8,600 nucleotides of DNA from Erysipelotrichia bacterium (GCA_009916335.1 SAAR01000142.1:1-8600); one strand, 5' to 3'; counted from the first letter of the stretch, positions 1 to 6,668 are shown. The notes: generated by a model from the letters alone, not told the origin. Numbers and translations are program-made.

Positions 1-690
1 TTCACATATATATTTCAGTGCTTGATATTTACCGACACTTTGATGAGTGATTTCTGTTGTATAGCGACTAACAAAGTAAAAGACAAAAGGTTTTTGCCAA
101 GCGTTGATTTCATTTTCAAATAAAGCGAGTTTATGCTTTGTAGATAAAAAACAAATTTTATGTAAATCATTAATACTATCCTCAAGAGAAGCATTAAAAC
201 GTAGCTTATATAAGCCATTTAATAAATAATGGTGTTTCATTAGTTTATGTAAAGGATATAAAATACATTTCACTACATCAATAACTACTTTATAAAAAGA
301 GGATACATTAACATAGTAGCAATCTTGATGGTTGAAGTAACAGATTATTTTTCGCTTTTTTGCCATTTGTATAATTTTAATTGCATCACTCTTTTTTAAC
401 TGTTCAAAACAATGTACTTTGTTGGTTGCAAGTTCATGGACTTCTAATCCATTTGCACAAACAGCATAACCATGATATTCTTGCATTTTTAGTTGGGCAA
501 TATATTCTTTTAGCTCATAGAAAAAACGTCCACTTGCTAATACTAATGTATATCCTTTTTCTTGTAAGTGAAGTAAGGATTGAATCGTAGCAGGGCTAAT
601 TTTCTTATGATGGTTCAATAGTGTTCCATCTAAATCGCAAACAATCATTTTAATAGAATCGATTTGTTTTTTACTAGGAAGTTTATACAT
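1..690 (-). CDS. Cof-type HAD-IIB family phosphatase, 3' end cut off by the window edge
   Basis: The frame is open from the ATG at 690 to the left edge: 230 residues, with no stop inside the window. Motif I (D19-L-D21-G-T-L) carries the nucleophile and acid/base aspartates of HAD phosphatases. Motif II is the serine in A52-S-G-R55. A type-C2 cap-sized insert follows, and near the edge S-V-G-K221-Y-Q-A-L fits the motif III lysine of the Cof branch. The closing GDxxND magnesium motif and roughly the last 40-60 residues must lie beyond the window, since family members are usually about 260-290 residues. Cof/HAD-IIB enzymes are cytoplasmic Mg-dependent phosphatases acting on sugar phosphates, nucleotides or cofactors; the substrate here cannot be read. 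The start is supported by an AAAGGA ribosome binding site a few bases upstream and by the promoter at 714-742. The gene diverges from the acetyltransferase gene and looks monocistronic at its 5' end. Confidence 0.88.
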   Translation of the reverse strand, partial: MYKLPSKKQIDSIKMIVCDLDGTLLNHHKKISPATIQSLLHLQEKGYTLVLASGRFFYELKEYIAQLKMQEYHGYAVCANGLEVHELATNKVHCFEQLKKSDAIKIIQMAKKRKIICYFNHQDCYYVNVSSFYKVVIDVVKCILYPLHKLMKHHYLLNGLYKLRFNASLEDSINDLHKICFLSTKHKLALFENEINAWQKPFVFYFVSRYTTEITHQSVGKYQALKYICE

Positions 691-713
691 AGCATATCCT
701 TTCGATAGTTTCT

Positions 714-742
714 ATTATACTTGAATGGATAGGGTTAGTAAA
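714..742 (-). promoter_or_regulatory. Sigma-A type promoter for the HAD phosphatase gene
   Basis: Read on the minus strand, TTTACT (737-742) and a perfect TATAAT (714-719) are separated by 17 bases. Transcription would start about 7 bases past the -10 box, leaving a leader of under 20 bases that contains the ribosome binding site of the HAD gene. The -10 is consensus and the -35 matches four of six positions. Confidence 0.65.
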
Positions 743-827
743 ATAATATTCACTATTCAATTGTTAAGATTTGATGTACAATGAGAACAAGAAAAAGCAA
801 TATATTCGTAATTGTTATAATAGATGT

Positions 828-832
828 GGAGG
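828..832 (+). promoter_or_regulatory. Ribosome binding site that fixes the acetyltransferase start
   Basis: GGAGG lies 7 bases before the ATG at 840. This favours that ATG over an in-frame TTG at 771, which would add 23 atypical residues and has no Shine-Dalgarno sequence. A second in-frame ATG at 846 would be 13 bases away, which is too far. A TATAAT at 816-821 could be a -10 box for this gene, but no acceptable -35 sits at the right distance, and the start of transcription would fall almost on the Shine-Dalgarno itself. Confidence 0.75.
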
Positions 833-839
833 AAAGACG

Positions 840-1379
840 ATGTTGATGAATACAAAAAGGCTATATTTAAGACAATTTGAAATGGAAGATGCACAGGCAA
901 TGTTTGTTCTGGCAAAAGATAAAGATGTGGGTCCAAGATGTGGTTGGAAACCACATGCATGTATAGAAGAAACTAAGATGATTTTAAAACAATATTTAAT
1001 TAACGATTATACTTGGGCAATCGTGGATAAAAATAGTGATGAATTATATGGTTTGATCTCTTTAGATCAAGATCGACGTAGAAACTTTCCAGGGTATCTA
1101 ACATTAGGGTATTGGCTAGGGAAAGCATATTGGGGAAAAGGGATAGTAGTAGAAGCAGGAGAAGAATTATTGCGTTTTGCTTTTGAGGAATGCGATGTAA
1201 AAATGATTAGTGTTTCACATTTTGATTTTAATATGCAAAGTAAGCGTGTGATTGAAAAACTAGGCTTTCAATATGAAGGTGTATTGCGAGAAAGCTATCG
1301 TCTGTATACAGGGGAAATGATTGACGAGGTGTGTTACTCATTAAAAAAGGAAGAGTATGCTCATGCAACTGTTCGTTGA
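840..1379 (+). CDS. GNAT family N-acetyltransferase, RimJ/RimL type
   Basis: The protein is 179 residues, normal for this family. It opens with the typical T-K-R-L-Y-L-R beta strand (residues 5-11) followed by a D17-A helix. The acetyl-CoA pyrophosphate loop is recognisable at Y97-W-G-K-G-I-V-V-E-A, in a G-Y-W-L-G context at 90-94. The C-terminal signature N131-x-x-S134...E-K-L-G-F-x-x-E-G follows at 139-147. RimJ/RimL-like enzymes transfer acetyl from acetyl-CoA to an amino group, either on protein N-termini or on small molecules. The N-terminal acetyltransferases of ribosomal proteins are only the best-known members, and the substrate here is unknown. It lies 95 bases before a rightward efflux transporter gene, with at best a weak terminator between. 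A shared transcript is possible, and a detoxification role would be a guess. Codon use looks like its neighbours. Confidence 0.88.
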   Translation: MLMNTKRLYLRQFEMEDAQAMFVLAKDKDVGPRCGWKPHACIEETKMILKQYLINDYTWAIVDKNSDELYGLISLDQDRRRNFPGYLTLGYWLGKAYWGKGIVVEAGEELLRFAFEECDVKMISVSHFDFNMQSKRVIEKLGFQYEGVLRESYRLYTGEMIDEVCYSLKKEEYAHATVR

Positions 1380-1391
1380 GTAAAAAACAAC

Positions 1392-1436
1392 TAGAAGGAT
1401 AGTAAATCAACTACACCGTTCTATCTATTTATTTGT
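1392..1436 (+). terminator. Weak possible terminator after the acetyltransferase gene
   Basis: TAGAA at 1392-1396 can pair with TTCTA at 1419-1423. Inside it, GG/CC and TAG/CTA pair across small bulges, and a T-rich stretch follows at 1424-1436. The stem is interrupted and short, so read-through into the transporter gene is likely. Confidence 0.3.
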
Positions 1437-1460
1437 TTTCCTTTATAGTGAATGATGTAA

Positions 1461-1466
1461 AGGGGG
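1461..1466 (+). promoter_or_regulatory. Ribosome binding site that fixes the transporter start
   Basis: AGGGGG lies 8 bases before the ATG at 1475. The frame is open upstream to a TTG at 1433, but that start has no ribosome binding site, and the 14 extra residues would include the Shine-Dalgarno itself. TATAGT at 1444-1449 could serve as a -10 box, but no good -35 is seen. Confidence 0.75.
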
Positions 1467-1474
1467 ACTTTTCA

Positions 1475-2716
1475 ATGAAAGTACAATATAAACAATTATT
1501 AAAAGAATATAATTATTTAAAGGTAGTCCTTGCTACTTTTATTACACGCATAGGCGATGGTATTGATATGGTTGCATTCTCATGGCTTGTATATGAAATT
1601 ACAGGTTCTACTGCATTAGTCGCAACGATATGTGGAGTTAGTATGATTCCTAATTTAACGTTTGGTGTCATTGCAGGAGGCTTATGTAAATATATCAATG
1701 AAAAAACATTAATGTGGCTATGTGATTTTGGACGTGGACTTTGTGTTGCATTGATTGCCTTATTGTATATGAGTGGGTATTTAGCAGTATGGCATCTATT
1801 TATTATGATGTTTATGATTTCAACTTTGGAATCATTACGCTCTCCTGCACAAACAAGTATTTTTCCTAAGATACTAAATGAAGAAATGCGAGAAAATGGT
1901 TTGGCTATTCAACAATCATTAGTTGGAGCCGCAAATCTTATCGGACTAGGATTTGGACCTCTTTGTATTGGCTTGTTTGGTTTAGGAGGAGCTATTTTAA
2001 TTGATGCGTTAACGTTCTTTATATGTGGTGTTATTATTTTATCATTGCGTCATATCAAGAGAAGTATTAGCGAAGAAAAGATAAGTATGAAAGGATATGT
2101 AGATGATCTTAAAGAAGGATTTATCTATACTAAAAAAGATAAACTATTAATGAATATTTGTATCTTTGCTTGTATTGTTAATGCACTGAGTGTACCAATG
2201 ACTATATTTGAAGCACCTTATATTAAAGACTATTTACAGATGGGTAGTGAAGGAATTGCTATTCTAGGGGTTGCTTCTGTATTGGGTATGATTGTTGTTT
2301 CCCCCTTTGTACCTAAATTAAAAGAAAAAATTTGTTATCGTAACATGTTCTTATTTGGGGGTGTTTTGATTGGCATAATGTATGTGTTCTATGCTGGCTT
2401 GCCTTTGTTGTCAAGTCCATTTAATTATATTTTATTGGCATTGACTTCTTTCTTGGTAGGTGTGTTTTTAACCTTTGTGAATTTACCTTTGCAAATCACA
2501 CTGTATCGTAGAGTGGAACAAAGCTATTTGGCTCGTTTTAGTTCATTAATGGGGGCAATGTCCCTTGCAGCACAACCATTAGCGTCTTTCTTCTTTGGTA
2601 TTTTATCAGGGTTTATGAGCGTAGATAGTATTTACTTGGTGTGTGGTGCAATCACGATTATCTTATTTGCCATGCAAGTAGTTAATAAAGTGTTATGGCA
2701 ACTTAACGAGGGGTAA
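1475..2716 (+). CDS. MFS transporter, DHA3/MFS_3 efflux type
   Basis: The 413-residue protein is almost entirely hydrophobic. I count about 12 likely membrane helices, six on each side of a charged cytoplasmic loop at about residues 193-224, as in the major facilitator superfamily. The R-S-P-A-Q-T stretch after the fourth helix (122-127) is typical of the DHA3 branch, which includes the Mef macrolide exporters. The loop between helices 2 and 3 lacks the usual D-R-x-G-R-R of motif A and reads C-K-Y-I-N-E-K-T (71-78), so that motif is degenerate. Many DHA3 proteins are proton-driven exporters of drugs or siderophores in the plasma membrane; the substrate cannot be inferred here. The gene follows an acetyltransferase gene on the same strand and ends at a strong terminator, so it is the last gene of its unit. 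I see no sign of truncation. Confidence 0.88.
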   Translation: MKVQYKQLLKEYNYLKVVLATFITRIGDGIDMVAFSWLVYEITGSTALVATICGVSMIPNLTFGVIAGGLCKYINEKTLMWLCDFGRGLCVALIALLYMSGYLAVWHLFIMMFMISTLESLRSPAQTSIFPKILNEEMRENGLAIQQSLVGAANLIGLGFGPLCIGLFGLGGAILIDALTFFICGVIILSLRHIKRSISEEKISMKGYVDDLKEGFIYTKKDKLLMNICIFACIVNALSVPMTIFEAPYIKDYLQMGSEGIAILGVASVLGMIVVSPFVPKLKEKICYRNMFLFGGVLIGIMYVFYAGLPLLSSPFNYILLALTSFLVGVFLTFVNLPLQITLYRRVEQSYLARFSSLMGAMSLAAQPLASFFFGILSGFMSVDSIYLVCGAITIILFAMQVVNKVLWQLNEG

Positions 2717-2741
2717 ACGATATACAGATTAAAAGTAAAAA

Positions 2742-2757
2742 GGACAAGTCAATGTCC
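2742..2757. other. Small inverted repeat after the transporter gene
   Basis: GGACA (2742-2746) and TGTCC (2753-2757) are perfect inverted arms around a 6-base loop. There is no T-run behind it, so it is not a terminator by itself. It may be a small hairpin at the 3' end of the transporter mRNA, or chance. Confidence 0.3.
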
Positions 2758-2764
2758 ATCATAT

Positions 2765-2812
2765 AAAAAAATAGTGGAATGCATTTTCAAGAGGATAGAC
2801 CACTATTTTTTT
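2765..2812. terminator. Bidirectional intrinsic terminator between convergent genes
   Basis: ATAGTGG (2771-2777) pairs perfectly with CCACTAT (2800-2806). The flanking six As (2765-2770) and six Ts (2807-2812) extend the stem to 13 base pairs around a 22-base loop. On the plus strand the T-run ends the transporter transcript; on the minus strand the complement of the A-run does the same for the oxidoreductase transcript, which ends 10 bases away. The placement exactly between two converging genes supports the call. Confidence 0.85.
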
Positions 2813-2821
2813 ATTCGTTAT

Positions 2822-3421
2822 TTATGATGAAAAGTTTTTTCCTAACAATTCAATCTGTTTAAGATAATTATCCAAACGTTCTTTTCTTCCTGTTAAGAAT
2901 TTAGCTTCTCTACTTGTTTGTGTAAAGAAAAACATTTCTTTCTTTTTAGCCCTTGTATTAATGCGATCCTCTAACATAACGGTTTTCATTGCACTACATT
3001 ATTTTTGGTGAATTTCATCATCAAGATTGCCACCCATGGAAACAAGGAAGATTGCTTTTTCTAATTGTTTCATCTCAATGTTTTCTCCATATGCAAAATC
3101 TTTTGTCCAGACTCGTTGAAAGTAGCCAACAAGTTTTGCAGGTGCTTCACTCCAAAAAATAGGATAGATAAACACGAGTGCATCTGCTCTTTGTATTTTT
3201 TCTTGCTCCTGTAAGATGTCATCAGAAATAGTGTATGTATCCTCTAGCAATGCATCACGTTTGTAGTCATTTTCGCTATAATCACTATTAAAATGCATTG
3301 CATAAAGATCACTAACTTCATAAGTATGGTTGGCTTTTTTTAAGCCTTTTATAAACGCTTCCTTCATTTGATGAGTAAAACTATTTTTGTAAGGGTGAGT
3401 ATAAATGATTAACACATGCAT
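2822..3421 (-). pseudogene. Flavodoxin-fold NAD(P)H:quinone oxidoreductase-like gene split by one in-frame TAA
   Basis: From the ATG at 3421 the frame encodes 140 residues of a Flavodoxin_2 family protein. It starts with the beta strand M-H-V-L-I-I-Y-T-H-P (1-10) and a K-N-S-F segment that in this family helps bind the FMN phosphate. The region A-L-V-F-I-Y-P-I-F-W (81-90) and the conserved A-P-A-K-L and F-A-Y-G segments follow. Codon 141 (3001-2999) is TAA. Beyond it the same frame continues without interruption for 58 codons to a TAA at 2824-2822. It includes M-K-T-V-M-L-E-D-R-I, the kind of C-terminal block I expect in this family, and a K-N-F end. A total of about 199 codons is the normal length, so this is one nonsense codon and not a frameshift. 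Intact relatives reduce quinones or similar acceptors with NAD(P)H in the cytoplasm. The truncated 140-residue product would lack the last helices. A CTCCTCT complement at 3428-3434 gives a good ribosome binding site. A sequencing error remains possible. Confidence 0.82.
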
Positions 3422-3447
3422 AAGTTTCTCCTCTTTTCTTTGTAATA

Positions 3448-3475
3448 ACTATACCATGTATCTACTTTTTATAAA
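3448..3475 (-). promoter_or_regulatory. Extended -10 promoter for the oxidoreductase gene
   Basis: On the minus strand TATAGT (3448-3453) is preceded by TGG, an extended -10 of the TGN type. TTTATA (3470-3475) lies 16 bases further upstream as a four-of-six -35 match. It sits about 26 bases before the start codon and just upstream of the AGAGGAG ribosome binding site, so the gene's expression signals look intact even though its frame is broken. Confidence 0.6.
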
Positions 3476-3553
3476 AGAGAAGGAATGTGAGCGAAAAGTA
3501 AAAGAAAACAATCAAATGAAGTAGGTTCAATTAAACAATAATACTTGAGAATA

Positions 3554-4073
3554 ATGGAAAAGAAATTATTTAAAATGAATCCATTAAGTAAAGATAATTC
3601 TGTTGAATCATTTGAAAATTTGTATGATTCTATAAAAAAAGTTTTAAATAATTCTAGGCAACAAGCATATCAAGCAGTGAATACATCTATGTTATTTGTT
3701 TATTGGTCCATTGGTAGAAGAATAGTGGAATATGAACAACATGGGCAAGATAGGGCTGTGTATGGAAAGCAAACGCTTGAAAGATTATCAAAGAAATTGG
3801 TGGAAGAATTTGGAACAAGTTTTAGTATTAGAAATTTATGGTACATGAAGAAATTTTATCAAACATTTCGAAATGTGAACGCACTGCGTTCACAATTGAC
3901 TTGGACACATTATAGATCATTGTTGCGTGTTGAAGATGATAAATTATAAGATCTCCTACCAGAACAATTTATAATATGTATTAACATTGCCAACGGTGGA
4001 AGAATTAGAAAAACAAATGGAAAGTGAAAGACAAAGAATCGAAAAAGTGGCTGAAACGAAAGAAATTAAATAA
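3554..4073 (+). pseudogene. Remnant of a DUF1016/YhcG-type PD-(D/E)XK nuclease gene with its middle deleted
   Basis: The ATG at 3554 opens 131 codons that match the DUF1016 N-terminal domain: V-Y-W-S-I-G-R-R-I-V-E-Y-E (49-61), Y-G-K-x-x-L-x-x-L-S-x-x-L (70-82), F-x-I-R-N-L-W-Y-M-K-K-F-Y (90-102) and L-T-W-T-H-Y (116-121). TAA at 3947 stops it where relatives run on with about 200 more residues holding the nuclease core. Directly after the stop the same frame reads D-L-L-P-E-Q-F. From 3975 the frame one base further on reads L-P-T-V-E-E-L-E-K-Q-M-E-S-E-R, the type of acidic, basic helix that ends full-length YhcG-like proteins, stopping at 4071-4073. My reading is an internal deletion plus a stop and a one-base shift near 3970. 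Intact members are PD-(D/E)XK superfamily proteins often carried on accessory DNA near restriction or phage genes. No ribosome binding site is visible; an upstream in-frame TTG at 3545 is no better. A deliberately short N-terminal-only protein is the alternative. Confidence 0.75.
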
Positions 4074-4077
4074 TAAT

Positions 4078-4107
4078 AAAGTGTGTCATCATTGGCATGC
4101 TTTTTCT
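4078..4107 (+). terminator. Intrinsic terminator after the DUF1016 remnant
   Basis: The arm 4078-4088 pairs with 4093-4103 over 11 positions, three of them G-U pairs, around a TCAT loop. The T-run at 4101-4105 continues the 3' arm. It begins 5 bases after the remnant's last stop codon, where the terminator of the original gene would be expected, and it insulates the phenylalanine operon. Confidence 0.65.
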
Positions 4108-4276
4108 AATTAGGTGGTTTAAAAAATATAATAAACGCTAAAATAACGATGATATGTTTCATGCAAAATGATAGATTATTCATAATGAAAAATAAGAAAG
4201 GAAACTAAACTTTCGATAACAAGTGAAAAGTATGGTTAAAAATATAACTTTTATCTACGCTTTTAAGCATATTTCG

Positions 4277-4305
4277 TATTCAATTAATAAAGATTGCTGT
4301 ATAAT
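4277..4305 (+). promoter_or_regulatory. Probable promoter of the phenylalanine operon
   Basis: A perfect TATAAT lies at 4300-4305, with a poor -35 (TATTCA, 4277-4282) at 17 bases. It would give a leader of only about 20 bases before the ATG at 4334, too short for a T-box or attenuator. The spacer 4108-4276 shows no gene, T-box sequence or other feature I recognise. Confidence 0.45.
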
Positions 4306-4320
4306 AATAAACAATAAGAT

Positions 4321-4326
4321 AAGGGG
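4321..4326 (+). promoter_or_regulatory. Ribosome binding site that fixes the start of the chorismate mutase-prephenate dehydratase
   Basis: AAGGGG lies 7 bases before the ATG at 4334. An in-frame GTG at 4223 would add 37 residues that include the translated promoter and have no family counterpart. The chorismate mutase helix begins right after the ATG at 4334. Confidence 0.8.
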
Positions 4327-4333
4327 TGAAATT

Positions 4334-5413
4334 ATGAATCAACTTGAAAATGCTAGAAAAGTCATTAATACAGTCGATGAAGAAATGGCAAAGCTATTTG
4401 AAAAGCGAATGAAAGCAGTGGAAGATGTTGTATCATATAAAATCGAAAATAATATACCTGTATTTGATGCACAAAGGGAAAAAGAATTAATTGCTAAAAA
4501 TGTATCGTTTATTAAAGAAGAAAAGTATAAAGAATTGTACTTAGAACAGTTTAGTAAAATGTTAGAAGTATCAAAAAACTATCAAAAACAAATTATTAAT
4601 AAAGATGTTATTGGTTATGGTGGTTGTGAAGGAGCGTTTTCTCATATTGCAACTATGCAGTTATTTCCTAATTATAAATATCAAGCATACACAACGTTTA
4701 ATGAGGTAGTGAAAGCAGTAGAAGATGGAGAAGTTGCTTATGGTGTGATTCCGTTTGAAAATTCATTTACTGGGGAAGTAGGGGAAACAAGTGATTTATT
4801 AAGAGATCATAATGTATATATTAGAGCTATGTATGATTTAAAAATTAATCAAAATTTATTAGGGGTTAAAAAAGCTACATTAAAAGATGTGAAACAAGTG
4901 TATTCACACCCACAAGGTTTATCACAATGTACCTTATTTCTAAAGGGGAGAGATATAGAAAAAGTGGCGTATCCTAATACTGCGTTAGCAGCACAATATG
5001 TCGCTAGTATGCAAGATAAAAGTAAAGCTGCGATTGCATCAAAGGAAACAGCGAAAATATATGGATTAGATGTCATTGAAGAAAATATTAATAATACAAG
5101 TGATAATACAACAAGATTCATTGTCATTCATAAGCAATTAAGTGAAACAGGCAATCGTTTTCAAATGCTGTTTACAGTGAAAAATGAAACAGGAATGCTG
5201 GCGAGTGCAATGAATTGTATTGCCAATCATAAATTTAATATGAAAAGTATTAAATCAAGAGCCATACCTAATCAGCCTTGGAGTTATTATTTCCATGTGG
5301 AGATTGAAGGTAGTTTAAGTGATTCTAAGGCAAAAGATATGCTAAAAGCATTACAACAACATTGTACAGATATTAAAATATTAGGTGGATATGAAAGAAA
5401 AGAGGAAGAGTAA
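4334..5413 (+). CDS. pheA: Bifunctional chorismate mutase / prephenate dehydratase (P-protein)
   Basis: The 359-residue protein has three parts. Residues 1-88 are an AroQ chorismate mutase helix bundle with the expected charged set: R8, R25, K36, D45, R48, E49 and Q84, by analogy to the E. coli P-protein. Residues 92-265 are prephenate dehydratase, with G-Y-G-G-C-E-G-A-F-S (94-103), P-F-E-N-S (140-144) and the catalytic T-R-F at 260-262. Residues 276-350 are an ACT domain. It converts chorismate to prephenate and then phenylpyruvate in the cytoplasm. In E. coli, ACT motifs GALV and ESRP bind the feedback inhibitor phenylalanine; here these read G-M-L-A (287-290) and K-S-R-A (307-310). The K-S-R form is, as I recall, usual in clostridial relatives, while the final alanine is less usual, so feedback strength is open. 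The stop codon overlaps the next start (TAATG), which implies translational coupling with the aminotransferase. Confidence 0.94.
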   Translation: MNQLENARKVINTVDEEMAKLFEKRMKAVEDVVSYKIENNIPVFDAQREKELIAKNVSFIKEEKYKELYLEQFSKMLEVSKNYQKQIINKDVIGYGGCEGAFSHIATMQLFPNYKYQAYTTFNEVVKAVEDGEVAYGVIPFENSFTGEVGETSDLLRDHNVYIRAMYDLKINQNLLGVKKATLKDVKQVYSHPQGLSQCTLFLKGRDIEKVAYPNTALAAQYVASMQDKSKAAIASKETAKIYGLDVIEENINNTSDNTTRFIVIHKQLSETGNRFQMLFTVKNETGMLASAMNCIANHKFNMKSIKSRAIPNQPWSYYFHVEIEGSLSDSKAKDMLKALQQHCTDIKILGGYERKEEE

Positions 5414-6654
5414 TGAAAACGTTTATTAGAGAACATGTAGATGCAAAACCAATTGTCGATAATGTATTTGCAATTGTGAAACTTGCGAATGCTGCCAAAG
5501 AAAAGTTTGGTGCTGAAAATGTAGTAGATGCAACCATTGGTAGTTTGTATGATGAAGCAGGAAAGCTAGTTGCTTTTGATTCTGTTTTTACACATTATAA
5601 TGAAATTGAGAATCGAAACAAGGCGAAGTATGCGGCTAGTTTTAATGGGAATGCCGATTTTAGAGAACAGGTGTATAAATGGGTAAAACAAGATGCTGAT
5701 GTGCAATTAAAACATACTGTAGTAGCAACACCAGGAGGTAGTGGAGCCGTTAGCACAACAATGGTAGATGTATTGGATTGTGGAGAATGTGTAGTGATTC
5801 CTGAAATTGCATGGGGTTCTTATAAATTGATGGCAATGATGGCTAATCTAAATGTAGAAACTTATCAGTTATTTGATGAGGAACATTTCAATGTTGATCA
5901 TTTTAGAGAAGTATGTACAAAAGTGATGGAAAAACAAGGAAAATTATTAGCAATTATTAATGATCCATGTCATAATCCAACAGGATATTCATTAACGATA
6001 GAGGAATGGAATACTGTGATTGATGTGTTAAATACATTGTCTGAAAAAGGACCAGTTGTCTTGTTAAATGATATAGCGTATATTGACTTTGCATATGATT
6101 TTGCTAGTTCTCGAAACTATTTAGAAACATTTAATCGTATTTCTGATAATGTATTAGTCGTTGTTGCTTTCTCTTGTTCTAAGACATTGACATCATATGG
6201 ATTACGTTGTGGGGCAGCGTTAATTATGGGGCAAAATGAAGAAAATGTACGTCAACTTGAAATTGTAATGGAAAAGAGTGCTAGAGCAACTTGGAGTAAT
6301 ATTCCTAATGCCGCAATGGATAACTTTGTATATGTGACAACAACAGGATATGATGCATTTGATAAAGAAAAAGCCATGTATGTAAACTTATTAAAACAAC
6401 GTAGTGATATATTTACTAGTGAAGCTAAGGCATGTAATTTAATGCATTATCCATATAAAGAGGGATTCTTTGTAACATTGCGTATAGAGGATCAAGAGTT
6501 ACTCAATAAATATCATCAAGCATTGATGGATCATAATATTTTTACAGTAAAGGTAAATAAAGGAATTCGTGTTGCAATCTGTTCTTTAAGTGTTGAGAAC
6601 TGTTATGGATTAGCAAAACGTATGAAAGATATTTTAGAAAGTATTGAAAAATAA
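5413..6654 (+). CDS. Class I/II PLP-dependent aminotransferase, probably aromatic (phenylpyruvate) aminotransferase
   Basis: This is a fold-type I aminotransferase of 413 residues, a normal length. Seen in order are P-G-G-S-G-A (107-112) for the phosphate cradle, N-D-P-C-H-N188-P-T-G, the D220-x-x-Y223 pair that binds the pyridine ring, the Schiff-base lysine in S-C-S-K257-T, R265 eight residues later for the cofactor phosphate, and R386 (G-I-R-V) for the substrate carboxylate. All key residues are present. The start overlaps the stop of the preceding gene, and the AGAGGAAG ribosome binding site lies inside that gene's last codons, so the two are translated together. Placed after a P-protein, the obvious job is transamination of phenylpyruvate to phenylalanine, using glutamate or aspartate as donor. 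That assignment comes from context; the family itself also contains aspartate and other aminotransferases. No tyrosine-branch gene (prephenate dehydrogenase) is in the window, so the enzyme may also serve tyrosine made elsewhere. Confidence 0.9.
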   Translation: MKTFIREHVDAKPIVDNVFAIVKLANAAKEKFGAENVVDATIGSLYDEAGKLVAFDSVFTHYNEIENRNKAKYAASFNGNADFREQVYKWVKQDADVQLKHTVVATPGGSGAVSTTMVDVLDCGECVVIPEIAWGSYKLMAMMANLNVETYQLFDEEHFNVDHFREVCTKVMEKQGKLLAIINDPCHNPTGYSLTIEEWNTVIDVLNTLSEKGPVVLLNDIAYIDFAYDFASSRNYLETFNRISDNVLVVVAFSCSKTLTSYGLRCGAALIMGQNEENVRQLEIVMEKSARATWSNIPNAAMDNFVYVTTTGYDAFDKEKAMYVNLLKQRSDIFTSEAKACNLMHYPYKEGFFVTLRIEDQELLNKYHQALMDHNIFTVKVNKGIRVAICSLSVENCYGLAKRMKDILESIEK

Positions 6655-6668
6655 TAAGTAAATTAGAT

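Noticed and set aside
381..590. Plus-strand open frame opposite the HAD gene
   Set aside because: It is antisense to a conserved coding region with HAD motifs, with no ribosome binding site or recognisable product.
771..839. Upstream in-frame TTG extension of the acetyltransferase
   Set aside because: No ribosome binding site before 771. The added residues do not resemble the family, and the GGAGG at 828-832 fits the ATG at 840.
1433..1474. Upstream in-frame TTG extension of the transporter
   Set aside because: The extension would translate the ribosome binding site of the ATG at 1475 and has none of its own.
2999..3001. Reading the TAA as a recoded amino acid codon
   Set aside because: Every other gene here ends normally at TAA or TGA, TAA is not a selenocysteine codon, and no recoding structure is evident; mutation or sequencing error is simpler.
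4223..4333. GTG-initiated extension of the chorismate mutase-prephenate dehydratase
   Set aside because: It covers the likely promoter and AAGGGG ribosome binding site, and the AroQ domain already starts right after the ATG at 4334.
4108..4333. T-box or other leader regulating phenylalanine genes
   Set aside because: No T-box antiterminator sequence, no terminator hairpin before the gene, and the predicted transcript leader is only about 20 bases.
4849..5127. Minus-strand open frame of 92 codons inside pheA
   Set aside because: It lies wholly opposite conserved prephenate dehydratase motifs, has no family resemblance and is a shadow of the real gene.
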